From Symbiodinium natans (lineage: Eukaryota > Sar > Dinophyceae > Suessiales > Symbiodiniaceae): 64,000 bases of DNA. The first letter of the stretch is position 1. Each line of letters begins with the position of its first letter. Made by a program: the position numbers and the translations under genes. The notes under the pieces were generated by a model that saw only the letters and a program-made list of their open reading frames with translations, was not told where the DNA came from and made no database searches. Positions 50,567 through 61,015 of the stretch are shown here, piece after piece. The stretch lies in NCBI GenBank assembly GCA_905221605.1, contig CAJNDS010001535.1, forward strand, positions 64,001-128,000, given 5' to 3'.

Positions 50567-50946
50567 TTAGGGGGCTCCAGCGTCGTCAGCATCACGAAAG
50601 AAAACGAACAGGAATACGATGCTCCAGCCAGTCAAGACGCGCGCAAACAATGCACGCAGCCTCCTCTCGCGCCGTGGCTTTGTGAAAACTTTGCGCAGGC
50701 CAGTTGTTGCTCCGACACGCGGGAGTGGACGTTGCTTCTGCGCATAGCTCTGCACAATGCTGCGCTTCTCAGCGGCTGCTAGACATCTCGGCCCTTGTTG
50801 CCCGGCCAAGAACAAGACTTGCTTTCGGTACTCTGCGTAAGGCCCGTGGCACTCATAGACGTGACGCAAAAGAAAGCGGGCTCGTCCAAGAGTCCTTGAC
50901 CACAGAGTTGACAAGTCATCGGAGCTGAAACCGCTGGCTAATCTGC
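50567..50946 (-). CDS. Hypothetical terminal exon with C-terminal membrane helix
   Basis: The best-supported part of a longer open frame starts after GGTTTCAG near 50928-50946 and reads SSDDLSTLWSRTLGRARFLL, RHVYECHGPYAEYRKQVLFL, AGQQGPRCLAAAEKRSIVQS, then a basic stretch and a hydrophobic segment (FARVLTGWSIVFLFVFF) before DADDAGAP and the stop. The frame continues upstream through a G tract to 51136, which is less credible. Looks like a basic protein with one C-terminal membrane anchor; no family recognised. Confidence 0.45.
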
Positions 50947-50960
50947 ACCTAATCAACAGC

Positions 50961-52112
50961 TGGACCTGGCTGCACACAAATTCGCCATGCTTACGCTGTC
51001 CCAACCTCCTACTACCCCCCCCCCCCCCGATTGAGTGTGACCTTGCCCCCCAAAAACACAAAATCAGGCGCTGGGACATCCTGAGATGGGAGGCAGCCTT
51101 GACCCTGAACCCGAAACTGCACTTCCCAAACCTCAAACCAGCCCTACTCGGCTGCCTTGTCTACGTGTCCGGCCAAAATGGTGGGAACGTGTAGTTTACG
51201 ATTGTAGTATTCACTGCAAACTCGAAGAACCCCAAGCCCAAACTAAATGCCAAGTCGTCAGCGGTTTAGGGTTTAGGGTTTAGGGTTTAGGGTTTAGGGC
51301 TTAGGGTTTAGGGTTAGGGGGTTTAGGGCTTAGGGTTTAGGGCTTAGGGTTTTTAGGGCTTAGGGTTTAGGGTTTAGGGTTTGGAGTCTCTAGGGTTTAT
51401 AGGGTTTAGGCCTCCCTGGCCGCAGCTGCGCACGCAGGCGGCGGTGCAGTGCGCGCGCCAGCCAGCTGGCGGTCCTGATGGTTTGCGCGGCAGCTACGTT
51501 TGTCCCCTTAAGAAGTAAGGGTTACTGGGAGGTTCAGGGTACGTATAATATAACCCAATTATAAGTGTAGTTATGACCCACTTATCAAGCCCCTTAGGGA
51601 CGCTAATAGGGTTATAATTGGGTTAGAAATACAGTTAAAATGAGGTTACTAAGTACCCTGAACCTCCAAGTAGGCAGCTACCTATAGTCCCCTTTAGAAG
51701 TAGGGGTTAGGGGTGAGGAAGGGCTTAGGGTTTAAGTTTAGGGTTGAGAGGCGTCATGTTCTGGCTGGGCTTATAAAGGAAGGGGGGGGGGGGGGGGGGG
51801 GGGGTACTACAGCGGTATAAACTGGCTTATCACCCTAGGGACCAACCTCCTGCAAGAAGCGGCGTTCATGGGTTTCTGGGACACCTTGGTGCACTGTAGG
51901 GTTTAGGGTTTAGGGTCTAGGGTCTAGGGTTTGGGGTTTAGGGTGTAGGGTTTAGGGGACGTTAGGAGTCCATAATAGAATCCTTAGCAAAAGTTCGTTG
52001 TGGAAACTGGTTTAGGGTTCAGAGCGTGGGGGACGGTTTTGTGTCTGGATCATTTATCTGGTGCTGACTTGGCGTGGTGTTTCGTATTCTCGCACCGAGA
52101 ACCCGAAATGTC
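50961..52112. other. Arrays and hairpins with unresolved islands
   Basis: Contents: C13 tract (about 51015), TTTAGGG array (51265-51380), GC-rich island 51410-51500, family A hairpin 51523-51672, G23 tract (51781-51804). The island 52020-52112 is open on the minus strand (TFRVLGARIRNTTPSQHQIN) next to the family B element and may be an exon. Confidence 0.45.
51523..51672. repeat. Family A hairpin element, intact
   Basis: TACTGGGAGGTTCAGGGTAC and GTACCCTGAACCTCCAAGTA form near-perfect inverted ends, with TAACCCAATTATAAGTG and its inverse ATAATTGGGTTA inside. Confidence 0.7.
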
Positions 52113-52207
52113 TTGCTAGCAGCCCAGCCATCTTATGAGTAGGGCACCCTTTTCGGGGGGTTGGTTACTTTACAAGGGGACCGAAAAGGGCACCACTGGG
52201 CGACCAA
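52113..52207. repeat. Family B inverted-repeat element
   Basis: CTTGCTAGCAGCCCAG at the left and CACTGGGCGACCAAG at the right. No array inside. Lies between two minus-strand open islands (52020-52112 and 52208-52245), so may be an intron. Confidence 0.62.
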
Positions 52208-52246
52208 GATGTTCAGAAGACTCTCCCGCTCGAGCACAAGACGAAC

Positions 52247-52304
52247 CCCTAAACCCTAAACCCTAAACCTTACACCCTAAACCCTAAACCCTAAACCCGA
52301 AACC

Positions 52305-52357
<53 letters not shown>

Positions 52358-52388
52358 ACCCTAACCCTAAACCCGAAACCCTAAACCC
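52247..52388. repeat. CCCTAAA array with a run of CCCTCAA units
   Basis: About nine CCCTCAA units (52304-52362) inside CCCTAAA sequence. Confidence 0.9.
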
Positions 52389-52515
52389 TGACCCGTTCCC
52401 CAAGGCAGGGTCCACTCGCCGCCATGTCCATCAAAGAGGCCCAGGTATCCGGCCTCCGAGTCAAAGGGTATACGGGATATAGAAACCCCAGCCTAGCCTT
52501 ACCTAGTTCATGGGC

Positions 52516-52879
52516 CCTGTGTAGCTCTGATGTAGGCCATGCCGCCCACGTGCTTGAGCTCAAATCGTTGTTTGTCGGAGTCGTGCACGAGTGTGATGAT
52601 CTCCTCCGCCCTTGTTCGGAGGGATTTGAGCCGCCTGGTTGCCAGCACTTCACTAAGGGCCACATGTCCATCCTCCTGCATGTGGACGCCTTCTTTTCTG
52701 GCTCGATGGCGTAAGATGCTCGTGAGCGCCTTCGAGATTTGGACCTGTCGCCCTGACGGGGCCGGTTTGCGGCTGCTCTGACGAGTCGCAACCAGGGCCA
52801 CGAAATGACAGTGATAGGCGCGCGTCTTGCCCACGGCAGGAGGAAGAGCGTGTGGCAGGCAGCTTGTCGTTCGGATGGT
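52516..52879 (-). CDS. TPT1: tRNA 2'-phosphotransferase (Tpt1/KptA), N-terminal exon fragment
   Basis: The frame from 52879 contains QISKALTSILRHRARKEGVH, QEDGHVALSEVL, ITLVHDSDKQRFEL and AYIRATQG, which follow in order the conserved N-terminal half of Tpt1/KptA (S-K-x-L-x-x-ILRH, DG, D-K-Q-R-F, IRA-x-QG). The enzyme moves the 2'-phosphate left by tRNA ligation onto NAD+. The catalytic Arg/His of ILRH and the R of DKQRF are present. The QGH motif is cut at its Gly: CAGG|GC would be a GC donor, so the C-terminal half should be in later exons, not found. The 5' border TTTTTAAG|A is the end of a family D element. Confidence 0.72.
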
Positions 52880-52957
52880 CTTAAAAACTTAAATGTCTAT
52901 TCCTTATTGGGTTTGGGTACCCTTAAAAATGTAAAAGGTCACCCAACTATGACAAAG
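52880..52957 (-). repeat. Family D element, no array inside
   Basis: Sense-strand CTTTGTCATAGTTGGG ... TTTTTAAG, matching both outer parts of PPR copy 4 intron 2 (6794-7050). It abuts the TPT1 exon and would supply its acceptor. Confidence 0.65.
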
Positions 52958-53403
52958 CTACTCCAAATAAGGCTGAATTAGGGGCTGTTTTGGGTTTCTT
53001 GGGTTCCCCGGAACCCAGCGCCCTAGACCTGGGATGTTACAAGCCCTTTGTCAGTGGGGCATGATGTATTGATTGCACGCTTAGAGCCCATAAGCCCCCG
53101 ACCCTAAACCTTTCATCCTTAAACCTTAAACCCTCTACAACCTTTAACCCCAAAAACCCCCTAGAGCCCCTAAACTTGGGTCATACTAACAGTCCTGAAT
53201 GGGGCTTTGAATAGGGTAGGCTTTTAGGGTTTCAGGGTTTTAGGCTTTTAGGCTTTGAGGCCGTTAAGGGTTTTAGGTTCTACTATCAATCCCTATGAAG
53301 GACTGGACATCCCAACCCTAAACCCTGAACCCTTGGACGCTTCAACTCTCGAACCAGACCTAGGGAAGAGCAACCTCGGCTTCCCAGAGGCTCCAATACC
53401 CCC

Positions 53404-53533
53404 TTATTAAAGGAACATTCCTTAATGGAGAAGAGTGTGCCTTATATGGTTTAAGGAAATTAAGGTGTTATTAAAGGAATATTCCTTCATTGAGAAGAGT
53501 GTTCCTTATATGGTTTAAGGAAATTAAGGTGTG
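53404..53533. repeat. Two tandem copies of a 65-bp unit with AAGGAATATTCCTT palindrome
   Basis: TTATTAAAGGAACATTCCTT...TATATGGTTTAAGGAAATTA is repeated with few changes. Similar palindromic sequence (AAGGAATATTCCTT) recurs at the right edge of the window (63969-64000). Confidence 0.7.
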
Positions 53534-55047
53534 TTGGAGCCTGTGGGTTCCTTGTTGGTGATGGCGTATACGAATGATGATCCTGATCCGACGGACCTTT
53601 TAGGGTTTAGGGTTTTGGCCTGCCATCGTGGAGCAGTCGCCTTAGGGTTTAGGGGGTTCAGATGTTGATGATGCTATTTTGGGGAAGGGGTGCCAAGAAC
53701 CGACTCGGCATATTCAGGCTGAGTTGTACGTGGCCCTCTAACCCTGACTGTCACGATAGATTGCGGCACTCAGAAGCAATCGAGAACAAAAAAGGACATT
53801 CATGTAAACGGCTTTTCTCCTAAACCCGAAACCCCAAACCCGAAAAACCCTGAACCCCTAGGCCCTGAACATCTTAACCCGAAACCTCTTAGCAACAGAG
53901 GACGCCCCACCTGACTCTACGGACAACTCGACGGGAACCCTAAATCCTCAAACCCTGAAACCCCAAAAGCCTAGACCACTCACCATAAGAGCCCAAAATC
54001 CAACTCTTTCCCGCTGCCCATCACTCCCTGCCCCCCGTAAACCTCACAACTGACAAACCCTAAACCCGCAACCCCGCCTGACCGCCCTCACAGGCGCCCG
54101 AGATGTTCCGAACCGAATGTCGGTCCTGCCGAAGGCCGCTGGTGACAGGGTTTAGGGCTCACAGGGGTTTCGTTTCGCTGGTTTATTGGGCTTAAGATTC
54201 TGGGCTTGGGGTTCGAGGGGCTGATCTTTCCCTCGGTTTCTCTAGGGAAGCTTCTTGGGGCGAAATGTGTCGGGAAGTTTGGTTCTGACGGGTTACCCTC
54301 AACCCTAAACCCTAAACCCTAAACCCTAAACCCTAAACCCTAAACCCTAAACCGGAGGATGCAAGGCGTCAAGGGCTCAAGGGTTGTGAGGGCTTCAGAA
54401 TGGGATTGAAGGCTTCAGGATCAAGGGTTCAGGGGAGGTTGGGGAGGGGGCTCACCATGTTGCAGGTTTTGAGTCAATATATGGGTCTTAGAAATCAGAA
54501 CAGGCTTTTTTGGGGGATATGATAATATACTTATAAAGGGAGCAAACCCCCACAAAAAAAGAACCTAAACCCTAAACCCTAAACCGTATACCCATTTGTT
54601 TATCCCGGAGAGGCCTTTCTTGCAAGCTTGGGGCCTATGCACAGGATGCGGGGTGGGTGGGGAACTTGTCGCACAACCCTCTAACACCGGAAATTTCCCA
54701 CCCTGAGCCCCGAAAACTTGCTCTTTATTCTGAAGAGCTAGAGAGGGTTTAGGGTTTCGGGTTTAGGGTTTAGGGTTTTTCATGAGGGATTTTCTGCTTC
54801 GTCCATGAAAAAACTAAACTTGCGCATATCCTGCCATCCGTCAGACGGACCAATCGACGAGAGATTGCTGGTCAGAGAGCTGGACCACTTAACCCCCGTA
54901 AACCCTAAGCCCTAAGCCCTAAGCCCTGAGCCCTAAACCCTAAACCCTAAACCCTAACCCGGGCCTCCATCGCGCGACGGCGGCCGATGTCCTCAAAGAC
55001 AGCGACATGGCTTTCCAGGCCTGCTCTGCTCTCAAGGCCGCTTTCGG

Positions 55048-55200
55048 GTTTAGGTGTTTGGGTTTAGGGTTTAGGGTTTAGGGTTTAGGGTTTAGGGTTT
55101 AGGGTTTAGGGTTTAGGGTTTAGGGTTTAGGGTTTAGGGTTTAGGGTTTAGGGTTTAGGGTTTAGGGTTTAGGGTTTAGGGTTTAGGTTCAGGGTTTGGG
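55048..55200. repeat. TTTAGGG array
   Basis: About 20 units. Confidence 0.95.
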
Positions 55201-56277
55201 GCAGAAAGACCCAAAGTGCGGGAGCATTACAAGGGCGTGGCTTTTTTGTAATGTTGAAGGTTCAGGCTTTAGGACCTCCGGCTTTAGGCCGGCTTTGGAT
55301 TTATTAGGGGGGGGGGGGGGGTAAGGAGAAACCCCTAGAACGGATCCTTAATCTTATTCCCCTATATAACCCTTTTTTATCCCTCATATAGACCCTATCT
55401 ACCTAAACAGCCCCTCAGTAATGCCCAAATAACCCCTAAGGTCCGTTATTAGGGTTCCTCCTTTAGTCCCTTGAGTGTGGAAGGAGGTGGGGGGTGATAG
55501 CATTTAGGGTGTAGGGCCATGTGTAAACATGCCCAGATTCTCTTAGACGCTTTTCTTCCTAAGGATCATGTAGTTGCCCACCCAGCAAGCCCAAACCCCC
55601 AAAACCCCAAACCCGAGCCCTCAATGCCAAATATGGGTCAGTCCCGAATGTGAGCCCAAAGCCCTAAACCCGAAACCCTAAACCAACCCTAAACCCTAAA
55701 CCCTGAACCCTAAACCCTGAACCGGAAACTTTCAACCCAGGGTTCGGTTCCCTTGCAAGGAGGGCTGCACCCCCCCCCCTTTCTTGCCAGGAGCCGTTTC
55801 AAAAAGGGGAACCATCCCTACATGTCCTACCGAAGGTCTGGATCGATCCCGCAAGCATGAAAAGGAATAAGCTGCAAACAACGGCTCCTGGGCCTTGGGA
55901 TTTAGGGCTTGGGGGTCAGGATCGGAGCTAGGTTAAGGCTTTAGGGTTTAGTTTAACCCCCCTGAAAGCCGTAAACCCTGAACCCCAAACCCCTTATAAG
56001 CATTGAACCCCTTAAAAGCCTTAAACGCGAAATGCTTGGAAATCGCTGTCTCTTGTCTTCCAGGGGCCATTGAACCCAAAACGCTTCCAAACCCGAAGCC
56101 CCCTCGGCCGTCTCGAGCCTCAGGCCTTGGGGGTTTAGGGTTTAGGGTTTAGGGTTTAGGGTTTAGGGTTTAGGGTTTAGGGTTTAGGGTTTAGGGTTTA
56201 GGGTTTAGGGTTTAGGGTTTTGGGTGGGCTTAGGGCTTAGGGTTTAGGTTTCGCGGTTAGGGTTCCTGCCTGGGCAG

Positions 56278-56355
56278 CTGGAGACCACCGAGTACTCGCC
56301 AGACTCGTCTAGCACGCTCCCTCCTGCTTCTCAGCTTCAAAAAACGGGGCCCTGA
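56278..56355 (+). CDS. Candidate exon (unrecognised)
   Basis: The acceptor is CCTGCCTGGGCAG|C. The frame LETTEYSPDSSSTLPPASQL then QKTGP runs to TGA at 56353-56355. Ser/Pro/Thr-rich, probably disordered. Confidence 0.36.
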   Translation: METTEYSPDSSSTLPPASQLQKTGP

Positions 56356-57366
56356 CAGATGCGGGTTTAGGGTTTAGGGTTTAGGGTTTAGGGTTTAGGG
56401 TTCAGGGCTCGATAGGACCCTTGGGGATATAGACCCTCTGAATAAGGTCCCGGTTTAAGAGAGCCAGAAGAGGGTTAAGAAGGGTTCCCTGTTAAAGGTC
56501 CCCCTTATCCTACCTAGACCCTGAAGCATCACACAGCGGCCCTTTCAACCAAAGCTCTGAAGGCTACACCGCTACCGAAAGTTTAGGGTTTCGGGTTTCG
56601 GGAATGTCCTAGAGTGAGTGGGGAATGCGAGGGTTTGGAGCGTTACCTCGAACCCGAAACAGAAGCCGCAGCCGTCCTTCATCCTCATCTTCCCAGTCCT
56701 GCAGAGCTTGTCAGAGCAGTTTTCACTCCTCCTTCCTGCTGTTGCCGGCAACCACAAGCGCCATGTCCCTTGCCCTTAGCAGATCCGGTGCTCCAAACTC
56801 CTACTAGAGCCCTTAACCATCTTCAACAGTTCTGTAATCGGACTCACACAATGCCCAACACAACTCTACACCCCTGAGATTCAAGGGTATTTTAGCTTTG
56901 GGATCTAGGGTCTCTTAAGCTTAGGGCTTAGGGTGAAGCATTAAAGTTTAGGGGTCGGGGTATAAGTTTCAACTAAGTTAATCTATATATATATATATAT
57001 AAATATGTGAGTTGACGAAATGCAGGTGTTCACCCTACATAAACCCCTTGACCCTGGTGACAGAATCGGACCCCCTCGAGGCTAGGGTAGGCTGGATGGG
57101 GTACGGCAGGGCAGGGTAGGGTAGGGGCAGGGAAGGGCAGTTGAAGGTTCATGGGCACGTCTAAGTAAGGCTATAAGTAGGGCAACTCTCCTAGCCTAGG
57201 GCTATACGTAGTGCAACTCTGGTTAGAGCCTCATTTAGCGTGCTTATATACTGCTAAGTACCCGTGAAACCCCAAACCCTCAACCTCAACCGGTTTAGGC
57301 AAGCAGGGGTGGGTGACCCTGAACCCTAAACCCTACACCCTACACCCTACAAGTTCCATAGGGCAC
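56356..57366. other. Region without an assigned gene
   Basis: An 87-codon plus-strand frame (56614-56877) has no splice or family support. TA microsatellite at 56985-57000, a family A-like remnant at about 57143-57275. Confidence 0.4.
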
Positions 57367-57475
57367 GGTAGAGCATCGGGCAGGAGGTCCTCACCCTCCT
57401 CGTCCTCCTCCTCCAGATCGGCATCGTCACCAGCTGCCGCTCGGCCGCCTTGCGAGGAGCTGGGGCTTCGTGACC
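57367..57475 (-). CDS. Candidate internal exon with a highly acidic segment
   Basis: The acceptor is the last TTTAG|G of a sense-strand TTTAGGG array. The frame SRSPSSSQGGRAAAGDDADL then EEEDEEGEDLLPDAL fills 2 nt, 35 codons and 2 nt, and ends CTACC|GTGCCC (GT donor). Acidic DLEEEDEEGEDL resembles the N-terminal region of MCM2 (EEE.GEDL), but acidic stretches are common and the identification is weak. Confidence 0.47.
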
Positions 57476-57476
57476 C

Positions 57477-57534
57477 TAAACCCTAAACCCTAAACCCTAA
57501 ACCCTAAACCCTAAACCCTAAACCCTAAACCATA
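57477..57534. repeat. CCCTAAA array
   Basis: Eight units directly upstream, on the sense strand, of exon candidate 57367-57475; it would be the 3' end of that exon's upstream intron. Confidence 0.9.
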
Positions 57535-57807
57535 ACCCTAAACCCTCAACCGTAAACCCTAAACCCTACACAGCCCTAAACCCTACACACCCTAAAACCA
57601 TCGTGCTTGTGTGTTAGGGATTTCTCATCATTAGCCATGGCGCAGTCCTCTTCATGGTCCGTTTTTGGGGGGGGTGCGCTAATCCAGAGGGCTCCGCATT
57701 CTGACCCCGAGCCCTAAGCCCGAAGCCCTAAACCCTAAACCCGAAACCCTAAACCCAAACCCCAAACCCTAAACCCTAAACCCTAAACCAAACCCGGAAT
57801 CTGAGTC

Positions 57808-57940
57808 CTAAAGGGGCACCTGGGTCCAGCTCCTCTGCTGCATCCTCCGCGTGCGCAGACTCCTCCTTGGAGTCGGCATCCTCCCGGGGACGTGGAAGGT
57901 GCCCAGAGGATGCCCAAGCGCTCGGACATGTGCAGGGTAT
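57808..57940 (-). CDS. Candidate exon, acidic (unrecognised)
   Basis: The minus-strand frame CPSAWASSGHLPRPREDADS then KEESAHAEDAAEELDPGAPL is open through the whole GC-rich island. Splice borders are not clear. It lies on the same strand as 57367-57475 and could belong to the same acidic protein. Confidence 0.38.
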
Positions 57941-58454
57941 GGGGGTGGGTTTAGGGTCTAGGGCTTAGGATTTAGTTGTACAGACAGAGGGCTTAGAAGC
58001 CACACCTACTTAACCCCCCCCAAACCCTAAACGATTTAGGCTAGCGCCCCTCAATAGACCCCAGGAGCCCTAAACCCTAAACCCTGAACCCTAAGTAAAC
58101 CTTAAACCCTAAACCCTAAACCTTAAACCCTAAACCCTAAACCGATTATTTAAAACGGCTCCTTGCGCTCGGCGGTGTCCGCACCAGGAGGCCCCTGAAG
58201 CGAAGCGTCGCTTTGGGGCTCTGGAAGAGTGCAGGGCTTTTAGGTTCAAACGCCCACGAAGGTTTAGGGTTTAGGGTTTAGGGTTTAGGGTTTAGGGCTT
58301 AGGGCTTAGGGCTCAGCGTCTTAGGGTCTTAGGGTTTAGTGTTTACGAATAGTGTTTACGAATAAGGTTCCGGGTTCAGGGCGTCCTTCTTCGGGTTGGG
58401 ACTACAGACGGCTTTCAGAATGGCTCTTTGCAGCCCGAACTCTGCTTCCGACGA

Positions 58455-58560
58455 GGGTTTGGGGGCTTGGGGGTTTGGGGGTTTGGGGGTTTGGGGGTTT
58501 GGGGGTTTGGGGGTTTGGGGGTTTGGGGGTTTGGGGGTTTGGGGGTTTGGGGGTTTGGGG
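58455..58560. repeat. Minisatellite of 8-bp TTTGGGGG units
   Basis: About 13 perfect TTTGGGGG units: an eight-base G-rich variant, unlike the seven-base unit elsewhere. ORFs here (GLGVWGFG repeats) are artefacts. Confidence 0.9.
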
Positions 58561-59013
58561 CCACGGAGGCGTGAGGGCCCATGCCTCCCAAGCCAACATC
58601 GGAACGAGATATTCAGAACCCCAAGCTAGGGTTCACGGTTTAGGGTTTAGGGTATGGGGTTTGGGGTTTAGGGTTTAGGGCTTAGGGTCTAGAGTTTGGG
58701 GTTTAGGGTTTGGGGTTTGGGGTTTGGGGGTTAGGGTTTAGGGTTCAGGGTTTAGGGTTAAGGGTTTAGGGTTTAGGGTTTAGGGTTTAGGGTTTAGGGT
58801 TTAGGGGGTCCAAGGCAGGTGGGTGACCTACGTAGAGAAAGGGGTTCGAGATCCTGATCACTAAACCCTGCGGCCTAAACGCTAGACCCGAAACCCTCAA
58901 CCGGTTAGGCAAGGAGGGGTGGGTGACCCTAAACCCTAAACCCTAATCCTAAACCCTAAACCCTAAACCCTAAAACCCTAGACCCTAAACCCTAAACCCT
59001 AAACCCGAAGAAC

Positions 59014-59141
59014 TGGTGAGCACCGGGCCGCCGAATTCGGCTTGAACACGCGCAGGGGCGGCAGGTCCACCCCATCGTCGAACCAAGGATGCTTCAGGGC
59101 CTCCTGAGGCTTCAGCTTTATCTCTCGACCCAAGAGTAGCC
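59014..59141 (-). CDS. Protein kinase exon (subdomain XI), CAMK/CDPK-like
   Basis: It starts at TTTAG|GG of the upstream array (sense strand) and reads LLLGREIKLKPQEALKHPWF then DDGVDLPPLRVFKPNSAARC, 2 nt plus exactly 42 codons, ending CTCACCA|GTTC (GT donor). The (x)EALKHPWF motif is the conserved end of the kinase catalytic domain (subdomain XI), best known from calcium-dependent and CaM kinases. The rest of the kinase would be in exons at higher coordinates, not recognised here. Confidence 0.6.
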
Positions 59142-59358
59142 CTAAACCCTAAACCCTAAACCCTGAACCCTAAACCCTAAACCCTAAACCCTGCACCCTA
59201 AACCCTAACCATAAACCCTAAACCCTAAACCCTAAACCCTAAACCCTAAACCCTAAACCCTACACCCTAAACCCTAAACCCTAAACCCTAAACCCTAAAC
59301 CCTAAACCCTAAACCCTAAACCCTAAACCCTAAACCCTAAACCCTAAACCCTAAACCC
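59142..59358. repeat. CCCTAAA array upstream of the kinase exon
   Basis: About 30 units with a few variants. On the kinase gene's sense strand it reads TTTAGGG and ends at the exon's acceptor. Confidence 0.95.
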
Positions 59359-59866
59359 CAAACCAATCCCTTAAACCCACTCTAAACCGCTTCAACTCAG
59401 GGAACCTAAGCCCTATGTAAAGCAAAGGCAAAAGGGGGTATAAGGGGCTCTTGGGGCTCCAACTTTTGTTCAAGGGCTGTAAAAGATTTTTTGGAAGCTA
59501 GGGCTTAAGGTTAGCCGCCTCAGGCTTCAGCTGTTTCAGGGAAGCACGGGTTTTGCGGTTTAGGGTTTGTGGGGTTTTGGGGTTTAGGGGGTTAGGTTTT
59601 GGGTTTTGGGTTTAGAGTTTAGAAGATTTAGGCTTCAGGCATTGTACTGGCTGCTGAGGCAACCGGCTGCCATCTGCAGTGTACGTAATCGAGACGAAGA
59701 CGGCGAATCCCCAAACCCTGCAGTCTAAACGCTCGAATTCAAACCCTCAACCGGCTTAGGCTCGGGGGGAGTTGGTTACCAGGCATCCCCTAAGCCCTAA
59801 ACCCCAAACCCTAAACCCTAAACCCCAAACCCTAAACCCCAAACCCTAAACCCTAAACCCCCCTAC

Positions 59867-59961
59867 TCGTTGAATGATCACCGCGCCTTCGCAGGTAGCC
59901 GTTCGCTGGGCGACCAGCGTAGGAGGCGTCTTGGGGCGAGGCCACTCGAGGGGTTGGAGGG
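59867..59961 (-). CDS. Candidate internal exon (unrecognised)
   Basis: The acceptor is CCAATCTCTCAG|C. The frame LQPLEWPRPKTPPTLVAQRT then ATCEGAVIIQR fills 2 nt plus exactly 31 codons and ends CAACGA|GTAGGG (GT donor). Same strand as the kinase exon, but the phases do not match directly. Confidence 0.43.
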
Positions 59962-60104
59962 CTGAGAGATTGGATATATTTCCATTCTTAAACTTAAACT
60001 CATCCCAAACCCTAAACCCTAAACCCTTAACCCTAAACCCAAAACCACATAAACCCTATAAACCCTATAAACCCTATAAGCACTATAAACCCTAAGCCCC
60101 AAAC

Positions 60105-60185
60105 CATATGGGTGGCTCACGAACTTCGGGTCCCTTCTTGGGGCACTCTTCGTTTAGTTCAACCTGGTCCCCACAACCAGGGAAA
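60105..60185 (-). CDS. Candidate internal exon (unrecognised)
   Basis: After CTCCTTCTGAG|T the frame FPGCGDQVELNEECPKKGPE then VREPPI fills 1 nt, 26 codons and 2 nt, ending ATATG|GTTTGGGG (GT donor). Non-repetitive and protein-like. Confidence 0.43.
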
Positions 60186-60354
60186 CTCAGAAGGAGAGAA
60201 CTGACAACGTATATATACATATATCTTCTTCTTCCATCGCCGCGAGAGAGTCTCACGTTGCGTCTGCTGGGCAGTCGTGGGACCGGCAACTCAAGGTTGC
60301 ATGCCTTGTAGCACCCCTCAACATCCTAGAGCCTGCTCTGCTAGAAGCAGAAAT

Positions 60355-60475
60355 ATACATATATATATATATATATATACGTATATGTAGGTGTAGATAT
60401 ATATATATATATAGACTATATATATATATGTATATATTGATAGATAGATAGATAGATAGGTAGATAGATAGATAG
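60355..60475. repeat. TA and GATA microsatellites
   Basis: (TA)n with interruptions to about 60430, then about nine GATA units. Confidence 0.9.
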
Positions 60476-60501
60476 GGTCCAGGGTCTAGGGTCGAAGGTC
60501 G

Positions 60502-60597
60502 AGGGTTTAGGGTTTAGGGTTTAGGGTTTAGGGTTTAGGGTTTAGGGTTTAGGGTTTAGGGTTTAGGGTTTAGGGTTTAGGGTTTAGGGTTTAGGGT
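60502..60597. repeat. TTTAGGG array
   Basis: About 13 units; its last TTTAG is the proposed acceptor of exon candidate 60595-60688. Confidence 0.95.
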
Positions 60598-60688
60598 GCG
60601 ACTTCTTGCCGGCCAAGCGCCTGAGCAGGTCACGGCCGGCAGCCGAAGGCAAGCCGACCCCGGCGGCATCCTATTGCTCGGGCTCTTG
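60595..60688 (+). CDS. Candidate internal exon (unrecognised)
   Basis: It starts at TTTAG|GG of the array. The frame CDFLPAKRLSRSRPAAEGKP then TPAASYCSGS is open, ending CTCTTG|GCTCCC (GC donor) before a CCCTAAA array. The minus strand is also partly open, so the strand is uncertain. Confidence 0.38.
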
Positions 60689-60940
60689 GCTCCCTAAACC
60701 CTAAACCCTAAACCCTAAACCCTAAAGCCTAAACCCTAAACCCTAAACCCTGAACCCCCCAACACCCCAAAACCCCTAAAGCACTGACTACCTCAAACCC
60801 TAATCTGGTCTCGGGCCTAGATTTTTACGGTTTCGTGGTTTAGGTTAAACCCTAAACCCTAAATCCCTAAACCCCAAACCCCACACCCGAAACCCTAAAC
60901 CCTAAACCAGTTTAAACCCGAAACCCTGTAAGCCCTAAAC

Positions 60941-61015
60941 CAGGTCCTGTTTCCGAAGGCGCTGGGCGAAGTCTGCGTCCGAGCACTCACCGCTGCCGGC
61001 CTTCGGGCCCCACCA
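60941..61015 (-). CDS. Candidate internal exon, exactly 25 codons (unrecognised)
   Basis: The acceptor is AACCCAAG|T. The frame WWGPKAGSGECSDADFAQRL then RKQDL fills exactly 75 nt and ends GACCTG|GTTTAGGG, the GT donor being the start of a sense-strand TTTAGGG tract. Both ends phase 0. Confidence 0.46.

Larger units (their letters stand above)
52958..56277. other. Gene-poor region
   Basis: Contents: a split family F copy (53175-53315), a tandem palindromic repeat (53404-53533), CCCTAAA tracts (54296-54352, 54935-54958), TTTAGGG array (55048-55200), G13 tract (55308-55321) and array 56130-56222. The island 54960-55045 is open in several frames on both strands (for example LESRAGLESHVAVFEDIGRR, minus) but could not be resolved. 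Confidence 0.45.

Noticed and set aside
54957-55045. A defined exon in the GC-rich island
   Set aside because: Several frames on both strands are open, so neither strand nor frame can be chosen.
58352-58678. GLGVWGFG-repeat ORF
   Set aside because: Translation of the TTTGGGGG minisatellite.
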